Positions 14,332 to 21,321 of a stretch of 25,317 bases of DNA are shown here, one piece after another. The notes beneath the pieces are model-generated. The model saw only the letters and a program-made list of their open reading frames with translations, ran no database searches and was not told where the DNA came from. A program made the translations under genes and the position numbers. The stretch spans positions 1-25,317 of the forward strand of contig DAIRGS010000072.1 in the NCBI GenBank assembly GCA_036794395.1, given 5' to 3'. The DNA is from DASXMX01 sp036794395 (GTDB taxonomy: Bacteria; Planctomycetota; Phycisphaerae; Tepidisphaerales; Tepidisphaeraceae). Positions within the stretch are counted from its first letter, which is position 1, and every line of letters begins with the position of its first letter.

Positions 14332-15597
14332 ATGAAAGTACTGGTCATTGGCAACGGAGCGCGAGAACACGCGCTGGCATGGAAGCTTGCGGCATCGGCG
14401 CGGGTCACCGAGTTATTCGCGATGCCAGGCAACCCCGGGACCGCGGAAGTTGCCGACAATGTAGCGATCGACCCGATGAACTTCCCCGCTGTCGAGAAGT
14501 TCGCCCGGGAAAAGAAGATCGATCTGGTGGTGATCGGCCCCGAAGATCCTCTGGCCGCGGGTTTGACCGACCGCTTACAGGCCGCGGGCCTCAAGGTATT
14601 CGGCCCCAATCAGGAAGGCGCTCGCATCGAGGCGGACAAATGGTTCGCCAAAGAGTTGATGCGCCAACAGTCCATCCCCACCGCCGAGGCCCGCACCTTT
14701 ACGGACCCCGACGCCGCCGACGAATACGTGAACATGCGCGATGAGCCCATGGTCGTGAAAGGGGGGGGGCGCGCCAAGGGCAAGGGCGTCAGTGTCTGCT
14801 ACCGCACACCCGACACGCTGGCCGCGATCGATCAGATCATGCGCAAGAAAGCCTTTGGTGAGGCCGGTTCGCGCGTCGTCATCGAGGAGCTGTTAAGCGG
14901 GCCCGAGTGTTCCATTCAGGCATTCATCGATCGTAAAAACATTTACGTGATGGAAACCAGCCAGGACCATAAAGCCGTCGATGATGGCGATACCGGCCCC
15001 ATGACCGGCGGCATGGGAGCCTACTCACCAACACCCGTGGTCACCGATGAGATCCTCAGCCAGATCGAACGCGAAATCCTCGTCCCCGCCGTGGACGGCC
15101 TCAACCGCGAAGGCATCGATTATCGCGGCGTGCTCTATGCCGGTCTGATGATCACCCAGCACGGCGCCAAGGTTTTGGAATTCAATTGCCGCTTCGGCGA
15201 TCCCGAAACTCAACCCCTCATGATGCGCCTCCAAAGCGACCTGGCAGAAGTTATGCTTGCCGTCGCCGACGGAAAACTCGATCAGGTCGAGCTGAAATGG
15301 GACCCCAGACCGGCCATGTCCGTCGTCGCCGCCAGCGGCGGTTATCCCGGAAAATTCAAAACCGGCCTGCCCATCACCGGCATCGCCGATGCCGATGCGA
15401 TGCGCGACGTAAAAGTATTCCAGGGCGGAACCAAAGCAGTCGGCAAACAAATCGTCACCGACGGCGGCAGGGTGCTTAGCGTAACCGCCCTGGGCAACAC
15501 CATCGCCGACGCCAAGAAGCGCGCGTATGAGGCGATGAGCAAGATCAAGTTCGAAGGCATGCACTTTCGCAAAGACATCGGGCGACAGGCGGTATGA
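14332..15597 (+). CDS. purD: Phosphoribosylamine-glycine ligase (GAR synthetase)
   Basis: The product is 421 residues, the normal length. It catalyses ATP-dependent ligation of glycine to 5-phosphoribosylamine, the second step of purine synthesis, in the cytoplasm. The start MKVLVIGNGAREHALAWKL is the diagnostic N-terminal motif, followed by VVIGPEDPLAAGL, the ATP-grasp segments EELLSGPECSIQAF, TGPMTGGMGAYSP, and the C-terminal metal/ATP residues LEFNCRFGDPETQPLMMRL. The ATP-grasp glycine loop reads VVKGGGRAKGKGV (from residue ~141) where relatives have KADG or KASG followed by LA.GKG; it lies on a run of nine G at 14761-14769 and may be a genuine variant or a sequence artefact. The stop overlaps the next gene (ATGA), so they are translationally coupled. 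Confidence 0.95.
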   Translation: MKVLVIGNGAREHALAWKLAASARVTELFAMPGNPGTAEVADNVAIDPMNFPAVEKFAREKKIDLVVIGPEDPLAAGLTDRLQAAGLKVFGPNQEGARIEADKWFAKELMRQQSIPTAEARTFTDPDAADEYVNMRDEPMVVKGGGRAKGKGVSVCYRTPDTLAAIDQIMRKKAFGEAGSRVVIEELLSGPECSIQAFIDRKNIYVMETSQDHKAVDDGDTGPMTGGMGAYSPTPVVTDEILSQIEREILVPAVDGLNREGIDYRGVLYAGLMITQHGAKVLEFNCRFGDPETQPLMMRLQSDLAEVMLAVADGKLDQVELKWDPRPAMSVVAASGGYPGKFKTGLPITGIADADAMRDVKVFQGGTKAVGKQIVTDGGRVLSVTALGNTIADAKKRAYEAMSKIKFEGMHFRKDIGRQAV

Positions 15598-16130
15598 CAT
15601 TCCGACTCATGAGATTCTTCAGACGACCGAATCGCACCAAGCCCCCAAGTCCCGCTTCGCCGTCGACACAATTCCTTCTCTCCCGGCATCGTAAATCAGA
15701 TGTCCCCTGCGCGTGCGGTTACAATCTTCGTGGCTTGGCGGTCCAATCACTCTGCCCCGAGTGCGGTCGAAAGGCACGGTTATACTGGGAGCAACATGCC
15801 GTATCTTGCAGCGGCCAAACGACCGACGCCATGATTTTCCTGGCCGATGCAATCAAGCGACGGCCTGCCCCGGCCGCTCATGTCAGCGCACGTCAGCTTT
15901 GTGAGTTCATCCGCGATCTAGCTGCGGCGCAGGCCGGAAGCGTGGAACTCGGTCGAGCGATGTTGGCCGAAACGCTTGGAATCACCCACAGCGAACAAAT
16001 TGGTGCATTGGTTTTCGCCCTCGTCGAGTGCGGGCTTCTAAAAGCCGAGGCGGGCGACTCGCCAGACGATTTTGACGGGGTCTTCGAGTCAGCGGGATTC
16101 TGGAATACGACAGATCCAAGTCCCCCGTGA
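15594..16130 (+). CDS. CGYNLRG zinc-ribbon protein
   Basis: The product is 178 residues. The ATG at 15594 overlaps the purD stop in ATGA, implying translational coupling. After a basic start (MTFRLMRFFRRPNRTK), residues ~38-60 hold a zinc ribbon with the planctomycete-typical signature CACGYNLRGL ... LCPECGRKA (two CxC/CxxC pairs). The rest is a mixed helical region without recognisable motifs: DAMIFLADAIKRR, ARQLCEFIRDLAAAQ, MLAETLGITHSEQIGALVFALVECGLL, which recalls a winged-helix-like or 'MTH538-like' helical fold but no family is assignable. Function unknown; its coupling to purD may only reflect convenient expression. It ends 19 nt before the RNA methyltransferase. Confidence 0.8.
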   Translation: MTFRLMRFFRRPNRTKPPSPASPSTQFLLSRHRKSDVPCACGYNLRGLAVQSLCPECGRKARLYWEQHAVSCSGQTTDAMIFLADAIKRRPAPAAHVSARQLCEFIRDLAAAQAGSVELGRAMLAETLGITHSEQIGALVFALVECGLLKAEAGDSPDDFDGVFESAGFWNTTDPSPP

Positions 16131-16149
16131 GTTGGAAAGACTCAAACTC

Positions 16150-16977
16150 ATGCCCGCATCCATAGAAGAAATCAATTCAATCGACGACCCGCGCATCGCA
16201 CCTTATCGAATGCTCAAAGACCGCGAACTCGCACGCGAAGGCGACCGCTTTGTCGCCGAAGGCGAATACATCGTTAGACGATTGCTCGCCAGCGACTACC
16301 CCTGCGAATCCGTCCTCGTCATCGAGCGCCTCGCCACTGAAATTGCCCCAATCGTGCCCCCCAACGTGCCCCTCTACGTCACCACCCCCGCAGTTCTCCG
16401 CCAGATCATCGGTTTCAAATTCCATTCCGGCGTAATGGGCATCGGAAAGCGCAAGCATGCAATCTCCCTCGATCAATTCGAAACATTGAAACGCGATCGC
16501 GCAACGCTTGTCGTGTGCCCTGAGCTCATCAGCGCACAAAACATTGGTTCGCTCGTACGCGTGTGTGCCGCCCTCGGTGTGGATGGAATGCTCCTCGGCG
16601 AGAAATGCTGCGATCCCTTCTGGCGCCAATCCATCCGCATTTCGATGGGAACCGTTTTCTATCTGCCCATCATCCGATCTGCGAATTTGACCGGTGATTT
16701 GGATCTGCTCTCCAGCCGGGGGTTCGAACTGATCGCCAGCGTCCTGGACGAAAAGGCCGAAGCGCTCGATCACGCCAGGCGCGCCGATCGAATCGCGATC
16801 CTTTTTGGAAATGAATCCGCCGGCCTCGACCCCGCGATGATCGCGCGATGTGATCGCCGGGTAACGATCCCGATGCGCCAGGGAATCGATTCACTGAACG
16901 TAACCATCGCGGCGGGGATTTTTCTGTACTACTTTACGCGGGGCGGGGCTTCATTCCATGACGCAAGCGGCCGGTAG
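16150..16977 (+). CDS. SpoU/TrmH-family RNA 2'-O-methyltransferase
   Basis: The product is 275 residues from ATG 16150; the RBS is weak, and an in-frame extension to 16072 would overlap the previous gene. The N-terminal part (IDDPRIAPYRMLKDREL, GDRFVAEGEYIVRRLL) is the substrate-binding extension of the TsnR/RlmB type. The SPOUT core has all three motifs: NIGSLVRVCAALGVDGMLL (motif 1), ILFGNESAGLDPAMI (motif 2) and VTIPMRQGIDSLNVTIAAGI (motif 3), the last forming the knot that binds S-adenosylmethionine. A CDPFWRQSIRISMGTVF segment with the catalytic-region Arg is present. It should methylate a ribose 2'-OH in rRNA or tRNA; the exact nucleotide cannot be read from the sequence. Third gene of the purD cluster. 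Confidence 0.92.
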   Translation: MPASIEEINSIDDPRIAPYRMLKDRELAREGDRFVAEGEYIVRRLLASDYPCESVLVIERLATEIAPIVPPNVPLYVTTPAVLRQIIGFKFHSGVMGIGKRKHAISLDQFETLKRDRATLVVCPELISAQNIGSLVRVCAALGVDGMLLGEKCCDPFWRQSIRISMGTVFYLPIIRSANLTGDLDLLSSRGFELIASVLDEKAEALDHARRADRIAILFGNESAGLDPAMIARCDRRVTIPMRQGIDSLNVTIAAGIFLYYFTRGGASFHDASGR

Positions 16978-17000
16978 CTCCGCTCGGGCGCAGCCAGCGC

Positions 17001-17025
17001 CAATTAATAATTGATCTTCAAGATC
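17001..17025. promoter_or_regulatory. Two adjacent palindromes, candidate HicB operator
   Basis: CAATTAATAATTG (17001-17013) and GATCTTCAAGATC (17013-17025) are each perfect odd palindromes sharing one G. They end 20 nt before the hicB start, where an autoregulatory operator or overlapping promoter would be expected. HicB or HicAB binding is known for this family; that it binds here is inference. Confidence 0.5.
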
Positions 17026-17045
17026 GAACGGCCGACAATGCGGCG

Positions 17046-17258
17046 ATGAAGTACCGAGTCCTGATCGAACCCGACGAGGATGGCATGTTCATCGCCGAAT
17101 GTCCGGCGCTGCCTGGTTGTATCTCGGAAGGAAAAACGCGCGAAGAGGCGATCGCAAATATCAAGGACGCGATCAAGGGATATCTGGCCAGTCTTGAAAA
17201 ACATGGGGAACCGATTCCTCCGTCGATTTCTGAAGAGGTCATTGAGGTTTCTCCATGA
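17046..17258 (+). CDS. hicB: HicB-family antitoxin
   Basis: The product is 70 residues: MKYRVLIEPDEDGMFIAECPALPGCISEGKTREEAIANIKDAIKGYL is the canonical HicB partial-RNase-H-like fold, in which the 'CPALPGC' turn packs against the toxin. A short C-terminal segment (PIPPSISEEVIEVSP) follows, without a separate ribbon-helix-helix or HTH domain, so DNA binding by this short form is uncertain. The antitoxin gene precedes the toxin, and its stop overlaps the hicA start (ATGA), which implies translational coupling and ordered synthesis. It neutralises HicA by blocking its RNA-binding surface. Two palindromes lie just upstream. Confidence 0.92.
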   Translation: MKYRVLIEPDEDGMFIAECPALPGCISEGKTREEAIANIKDAIKGYLASLEKHGEPIPPSISEEVIEVSP

Positions 17259-17476
17259 GCCGTCAACCGATGTGCTCCGGACGTGATGCGGTTCGTGCGT
17301 TCGAACGCCTGGGATACCAGATCGATCATCAAACCGGCAGCCATATCATTTTGCGGCATGCCAATGGCCGTCGTCTCACAGTGCCCGATCATCGCGAAGT
17401 CGCCAAAGGAACGTTGCGAGCTTTGATCCGTCAATCGGGAATCACAAAAGAACAATTCGCCGAACTACTCCGCTGA
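17255..17476 (+). CDS. hicA: HicA-family mRNA interferase toxin
   Basis: The product is 73 residues: SGRDAVRAFERLGYQIDHQTGSH followed by IILRHANGRRLTVPDH and a KGTLRALIRQSGIT stretch. This is the double-stranded-RNA-binding-like fold of HicA; the catalytic His is in GSHIIL, and the conserved VPDH and GTLR.I motifs are all present, so the toxin appears intact. HicA inhibits translation by cleaving mRNA. It starts within the hicB stop codon (ATGA at 17255). The intact pair contrasts with the decayed phd/vapC pair at 5.3-5.8 kb. Confidence 0.9.
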   Translation: MSRQPMCSGRDAVRAFERLGYQIDHQTGSHIILRHANGRRLTVPDHREVAKGTLRALIRQSGITKEQFAELLR

Positions 17477-17523
17477 TATTCCCTTTTCTTAAAAACGGGA
17501 CCCCCGAAAGCAGATTTTTCCTC

Positions 17524-17552
17524 TTGATTCTCAAGTCCCGGCTTTCTATATT
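17524..17552 (+). promoter_or_regulatory. Predicted recA promoter
   Basis: TTGATT (17524-17529) and TATATT (17547-17552) are separated by exactly 17 nt and lie upstream of a ~165-nt leader. No SOS box of a known LexA type is recognised near it. Confidence 0.55.
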
Positions 17553-17569
17553 CCGATGACCAAACAAAC

Positions 17570-17609
17570 ACTGAACAAGGACGGCATGGTGACTTCCGTC
17601 GAGTTCAGT
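17570..17609 (+). promoter_or_regulatory. Leader hairpin of recA
   Basis: ACTGAAC (17570-17576) pairs with GTTCAGT (17603-17609), and GACGG (17580-17584) with CCGTC (17596-17600) inside, giving a two-part stem at the start of the predicted recA leader. Confidence 0.4.
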
Positions 17610-17692
17610 TGTGGGGTCGGCTCGTTGGGAGTCGTCGCCCGCATGAAGTCACCGAATATTTGCCGGCTGTCCAAGATACCCGGCAAGACATC

Positions 17693-17719
17693 GTGAAGGC
17701 CCAAAACCTTCACAAGGAG
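17693..17719 (+). promoter_or_regulatory. Hairpin abutting the recA ribosome binding site
   Basis: GTGAAGG (17693-17699) pairs perfectly with CCTTCAC (17707-17713) around CCCAAAA, and AAGGAG (17714-17719), the RBS 8 nt before the ATG at 17728, begins at the very next base. Stacking of the stem on the RBS could modulate initiation. Confidence 0.5.
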
Positions 17720-17727
17720 CAACTCGC

Positions 17728-18990
17728 ATGGCCAAAACCATGGAGAAGGCGGAGACAAAGTCTCACGCCGCGGAGCCCAAGGCTCACGCCGGAGAGTCGA
17801 ATTCTGGGGCAAACGAATCCAAGCCTTCCACCAAAGAAGCGGCACCTCCCAAAGATCCTGGCAAGGACGCGAAGGATGCGAGCAGGGCGGCCGAAGCTGC
17901 GTCACGCGACGCTTCGGCCAGTCGTCCTCAATTTCAAGCACAAATTCCACCCAGCCCCGCTCGCGATTCGGCGCTGAGCCGTGCCCTCCAGCAGATCGAA
18001 AAGCAGTTCGGCAAGGGCTCGGTTATGAAGCTGGACGGCAACGCGATCACGCCGATCGAAGGCATCCCCACCGGAAGTCTCAGCCTGGACATCGCGCTGG
18101 GCGGGGCCGGCATCCCACGTGGGCGCGTCATCGAGATCTTCGGGCCCGAATCCAGCGGCAAGACGACGCTGACGCTGCACATCATCGCCAGCACGCAGAA
18201 GCTCGGTGGCGTGGCGGCATTCATCGACGCGGAGCACGCGCTGGACCCGTCCTGGGCCAAGCGGCTGGGCGTCAAGCTCGACGACCTGCTGGTCTCCCAG
18301 CCCGACACCGGCGAACAAGCCCTGGAAATCTGCGAGCTGCTCGTCCGGTCCAACGCGGTGGACGTGATCGTGATCGACTCGGTCGCGGCGCTCATCCCGC
18401 GCGCGGAAATCGAAGGTGAGATGGGTGATAGTCACATGGGGTTGCAAGCCCGGCTCATGAGCCAGGCGCTCCGCAAGCTGACCGGGGCGATCTCCAAGAG
18501 CAAGTGTACCGTCATCTTCATCAACCAGCTCCGCGAAAAGATCGGCGTGATGTTCGGCAACCCCGAAACCACCCCGGGCGGGCGGGCGCTGAAGTTTTAC
18601 GCGTCGATCCGCATCGACGTCCGCCGAACCGGCACGATCAAGGAAGCCGAAGTTTCCATCGGAAATCGAACCCGCGCCCGGGTGGTGAAGAACAAGATCG
18701 CGCCGCCGTTCCGCGATGCCGAATTCGACATCATGTTTGACCGCGGAATCAGCTATGAGGGGGATCTGCTCGATCTTGCGGCGGTGGGCAATGTTGTGGA
18801 GAAGACCGGCGCCTGGTACAACTACAAGTCCACGCGGCTCGGGCAAGGCCGGGAAAACGCCAAGCAGTTTCTCTCGACCAACCCCGATCTGGCCGATGAA
18901 ATTCGGCAGGCCGTGCTTCAAAGCAAGGGCTTGTTGAACGCCAAGCGGGCCATGGAGGCCCCAGCAGCCGGGCCAATTGACGCGGCGTAG
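17728..18990 (+). CDS. recA: Recombinase RecA with long low-complexity N-terminus
   Basis: The product is 420 residues. RecA coats single-stranded DNA, drives strand exchange and promotes LexA cleavage. Walker A GPESSGKT is at 139-146, IDAEHALDP at ~166, Walker B VIVIDSVAALIP at 213-224, loop L1 around MGDSHMGLQARLMSQAL, and the FINQLREKIGVMFGNPETTPGG stretch leads to loop L2. The C-terminal domain ends ...AGPIDAA. The RecA core begins near residue 80, and an Ala/Lys/Ser/Pro/Glu-rich, probably disordered ~80-residue extension lies in front; normal RecA is near 350 residues. ATG 17728 has AAGGAG 8 nt upstream. A second ATG at 17740 would keep most of the extension. No recX or lexA is adjacent. 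Confidence 0.97.
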   Translation: MAKTMEKAETKSHAAEPKAHAGESNSGANESKPSTKEAAPPKDPGKDAKDASRAAEAASRDASASRPQFQAQIPPSPARDSALSRALQQIEKQFGKGSVMKLDGNAITPIEGIPTGSLSLDIALGGAGIPRGRVIEIFGPESSGKTTLTLHIIASTQKLGGVAAFIDAEHALDPSWAKRLGVKLDDLLVSQPDTGEQALEICELLVRSNAVDVIVIDSVAALIPRAEIEGEMGDSHMGLQARLMSQALRKLTGAISKSKCTVIFINQLREKIGVMFGNPETTPGGRALKFYASIRIDVRRTGTIKEAEVSIGNRTRARVVKNKIAPPFRDAEFDIMFDRGISYEGDLLDLAAVGNVVEKTGAWYNYKSTRLGQGRENAKQFLSTNPDLADEIRQAVLQSKGLLNAKRAMEAPAAGPIDAA

Positions 18991-19059
18991 GGCATCGCTC
19001 GCCCAGTTTGATGTGAGTTTGTTTCGACCGCCCGGTTTTTTGGTTTGAAATATAGGACC

Positions 19060-19092
19060 TCTCTGGGCCGTGCTTTTGGCGCGGCCCAGAGA
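19060..19092. terminator. 11-bp hairpin between recA and the htrA-like gene
   Basis: TCTCTGGGCCG (19060-19070) pairs perfectly with CGGCCCAGAGA (19082-19092), loop 11 nt. A T-run precedes rather than follows the stem on the plus strand, so it is a terminator only by position; it may also be leader structure of the protease gene. Confidence 0.45.
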
Positions 19093-19201
19093 ACGTCCGA
19101 ATTTCATAGCCGAGCCTCCATCGCGAATTGGGATTGCCTTCGCGCTGTACTTAGCATCGCCCGCACGGCTATTGCGGGTTGTGCTGTTTGGGGTTACCGG
19201 G

Positions 19202-20677
19202 ATGGGTTGTCGATTCGGACCTTTGGTTCGTACCTCTCAGTGTGCGCTTCATTGTGCATTGCTGGCTCTCACTACCGTGCTGGCTTCCTGTGGCCCCGCG
19301 GGTGCGCCTCATACTTCCGCCCCCTCGTCGACTGCCACCGCTGGCAAAATCAATGTCTTCGATAACTTTGGCGTCCCCGAACTCGAACAACGATTCGAGG
19401 CCGTCGCCAGGCAGGTTTCCCCGGCGGTAGTCGCAATCTCGGCCACTGAAGCGCCGGTTGAATCAGACCCCGCATTGACCGCCAGTTCCGGCAATCTAAA
19501 CGCCGATAAACTCGCCGGCATGTTGGAATCCGTCGATCGAACCGTCGGCACGGGCTTCATCGTTGATTCCGATGGCTACATCGTCACCAACGAGCACGTC
19601 GTCGCCAAAGCGCTACAGCTTTGGGTCACCACCGATACCAAAAAGGTGTATCCCGCGATCGTCGTTGCCTCCGATGCGCGCTCCGATCTGGCAGTGCTGA
19701 AAGTGCCCGCCCATGCGTTGCCGCTCGTCAAGTTTTCGAAGGCCGGCCCGCGCCGCGGACAGTGGACGATTGCCGTCGGCAATCCATACGGCCTGGCGGT
19801 GGGGGGCGAGATGGCCGTCAGTGTTGGCGTTGTCAGCGCCACGAGCCGTTCCTTGCCCCGATTGTCCGGCAAGGAAGATCGCCTCTATTGTGATCTGATT
19901 CAAACCACCGCGCAAATCAATCCAGGAAATTCCGGCGGCCCGCTCTTTGATCTCGCCGGCGATGTCATCGGCATCAATACCGCCGTCATTCTGCCCCAGA
20001 AGCAAACCAACGGAATTGGCTTCGCCATTCCTGCCGATGCACATGTCTGCCGGCTGATTGAAGATTTGAAGCAGGGCCGCGAAATCCTCCACGGCTATCT
20101 GGGTGTGTCGGTCAGTTCCGCAACCGCCCGCGAATGCCGCGATGCGGGCCTCGATGAAGAAGCCGGCGGCGCTCGCGTCGAAGCCATCGATAACGCCTCG
20201 CCCGCCGCCGCCGCGCACTTCCAGGTGGGCGATATCATTTCAGAAATCGACGGCGCGCCCGTCCGCGATACCGAAGATTTCGTCCGGCTCATCGGCATGT
20301 CCCGCGCCGCCGAACCCGTCCAGGCCGTGATCTATCGCAACGGCGTCCAGACCGTCAGCTTCATGCTTCGTCCCCGCCCCAGTCGCGGTTTGAGCGATGC
20401 ACAGCGATTTCATTGGCATGGAATGCTGCTCGGTCCCATCCCCGCCTACTGGGATTTCGGAACGATCTCCCGGCCCTCCGCCGGCGTGATGGTGATCGGC
20501 GTCGATTCGCGCAGCACCCCATTACCCGGCGTCAAAGCGGGCAGCGTCATTACCCAGGTCGCCGGCAAATCAATTCACGACCTTGCGGAATTCCGCTCCG
20601 TCGTGGCCAATCTCCCGCCCGCCCAATGTAGCCTCCGTGTCGCCGGTGCCACCGACACCGTCGTCTCCGCGGATTGA
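19202..20677 (+). CDS. HtrA/DegP-like lipoprotein serine protease with PDZ domains
   Basis: The product is 491 residues from ATG 19202, chosen because it begins a lipoprotein signal: MGCRFGPLVRTSQ, hydrophobic LALTTVLA and lipobox LASC (Cys30). An in-frame GTG at 19070 would bury this signal. The trypsin-like domain has the full triad: His132 in TNEHVV, Asp162 in RSDLAVLKV, Ser244 in INPGNSGGPLF. Two PDZ domains follow: one opening HGYLGVSVSSATARECR with the usual ASPAAAAHFQVGDIISEIDG, and a second, more diverged one with PLPGVKAGSVITQVAGKSI. HtrA proteins degrade or refold misfolded envelope proteins. Here it should be anchored by lipid on the outside of the cytoplasmic or inner face of the outer membrane. 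Confidence 0.92.
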   Translation: MGCRFGPLVRTSQCALHCALLALTTVLASCGPAGAPHTSAPSSTATAGKINVFDNFGVPELEQRFEAVARQVSPAVVAISATEAPVESDPALTASSGNLNADKLAGMLESVDRTVGTGFIVDSDGYIVTNEHVVAKALQLWVTTDTKKVYPAIVVASDARSDLAVLKVPAHALPLVKFSKAGPRRGQWTIAVGNPYGLAVGGEMAVSVGVVSATSRSLPRLSGKEDRLYCDLIQTTAQINPGNSGGPLFDLAGDVIGINTAVILPQKQTNGIGFAIPADAHVCRLIEDLKQGREILHGYLGVSVSSATARECRDAGLDEEAGGARVEAIDNASPAAAAHFQVGDIISEIDGAPVRDTEDFVRLIGMSRAAEPVQAVIYRNGVQTVSFMLRPRPSRGLSDAQRFHWHGMLLGPIPAYWDFGTISRPSAGVMVIGVDSRSTPLPGVKAGSVITQVAGKSIHDLAEFRSVVANLPPAQCSLRVAGATDTVVSAD

Positions 20678-20765
20678 TCCACCAAGGCAATCGCCTTATG
20701 CCGTCTGTGGGAGTGCAAGGCTGGGCCGCACAACTCAGCTTCAACCTTCGAGTCGTTAAATCGAC

Positions 20766-20978
20766 TGTAGCAAGTGTAGCACGGACCCCCTGTTTTTCGC
20801 CTGAAAACCGACCTCCATGCTACACTTTGCAACATGTGTAGCACGAAATTCGCACGGCCGTTGCACGCCCCATCTCCACTGGTATAGCCCTAAACTACTG
20901 TTCTGAATGAGTTTGCGATACGCGCCCCCAGCCCTTGCAACTGAACGCTACACTTTGCAACACTTTTACCACTGTAGC
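20766..20978. repeat. GCTACACTTTGCAACA / TGTAGCAC repeats
   Basis: GCTACACTTTGCAACA occurs at 20819-20834 and again at 20947-20962. Each copy is followed a few bases to ~12 bases later by TGTAGCACG, the inverse of its own start, so each folds. TGTAGCA also occurs at 20766 and 20775. The rest of the 20678-21321 intergenic stretch has no convincing gene. Confidence 0.75.
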
Positions 20979-21182
20979 ACGCACACCCTGGGCATGACCC
21001 ACCGCAGCCAGCAGCGACGCCAAAGCCGAAATCCTGGACGACAAAGGAACCGACAATCTCACTGTCGGCGAACACCGGGCGATGACAAAGGCGGTTCAGT
21101 CACATCAACCGCCGCCGACGATCATGGCCGCCACGGGAAACACTAACCGCGCGAAATAAGATTCTTCCCGCAACCCCCCCAC

Positions 21183-21227
21183 GCCGGGGCAAAGCCGGAG
21201 CGGTACTCCGCGGAGCGCCGCCCCGGC
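21183..21227. terminator. Nested GC-rich hairpin between convergent genes
   Basis: GCCGGGGC (21183-21190) pairs with GCCCCGGC (21220-21227) around an inner GGAG/CTCC hairpin (21197-21209). It stands between the protease gene (+) and the glycosidase gene (-), suiting a bidirectional terminator, although no T-run follows. Confidence 0.5.
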
Positions 21228-21321
21228 TTCTCCGCGCGCTAATTTCAGATCGTCAAATCAGAAGTGTAACCGATGAATCGTTTCACATCGGTTTCACGAT
21301 GCGATCAACGCACCCACATGA

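Noticed and set aside
17902..19107. 401-residue minus-strand frame opposite recA
   Set aside because: It is antisense to clearly coding recA; its long open frame results from high GC and codon bias.
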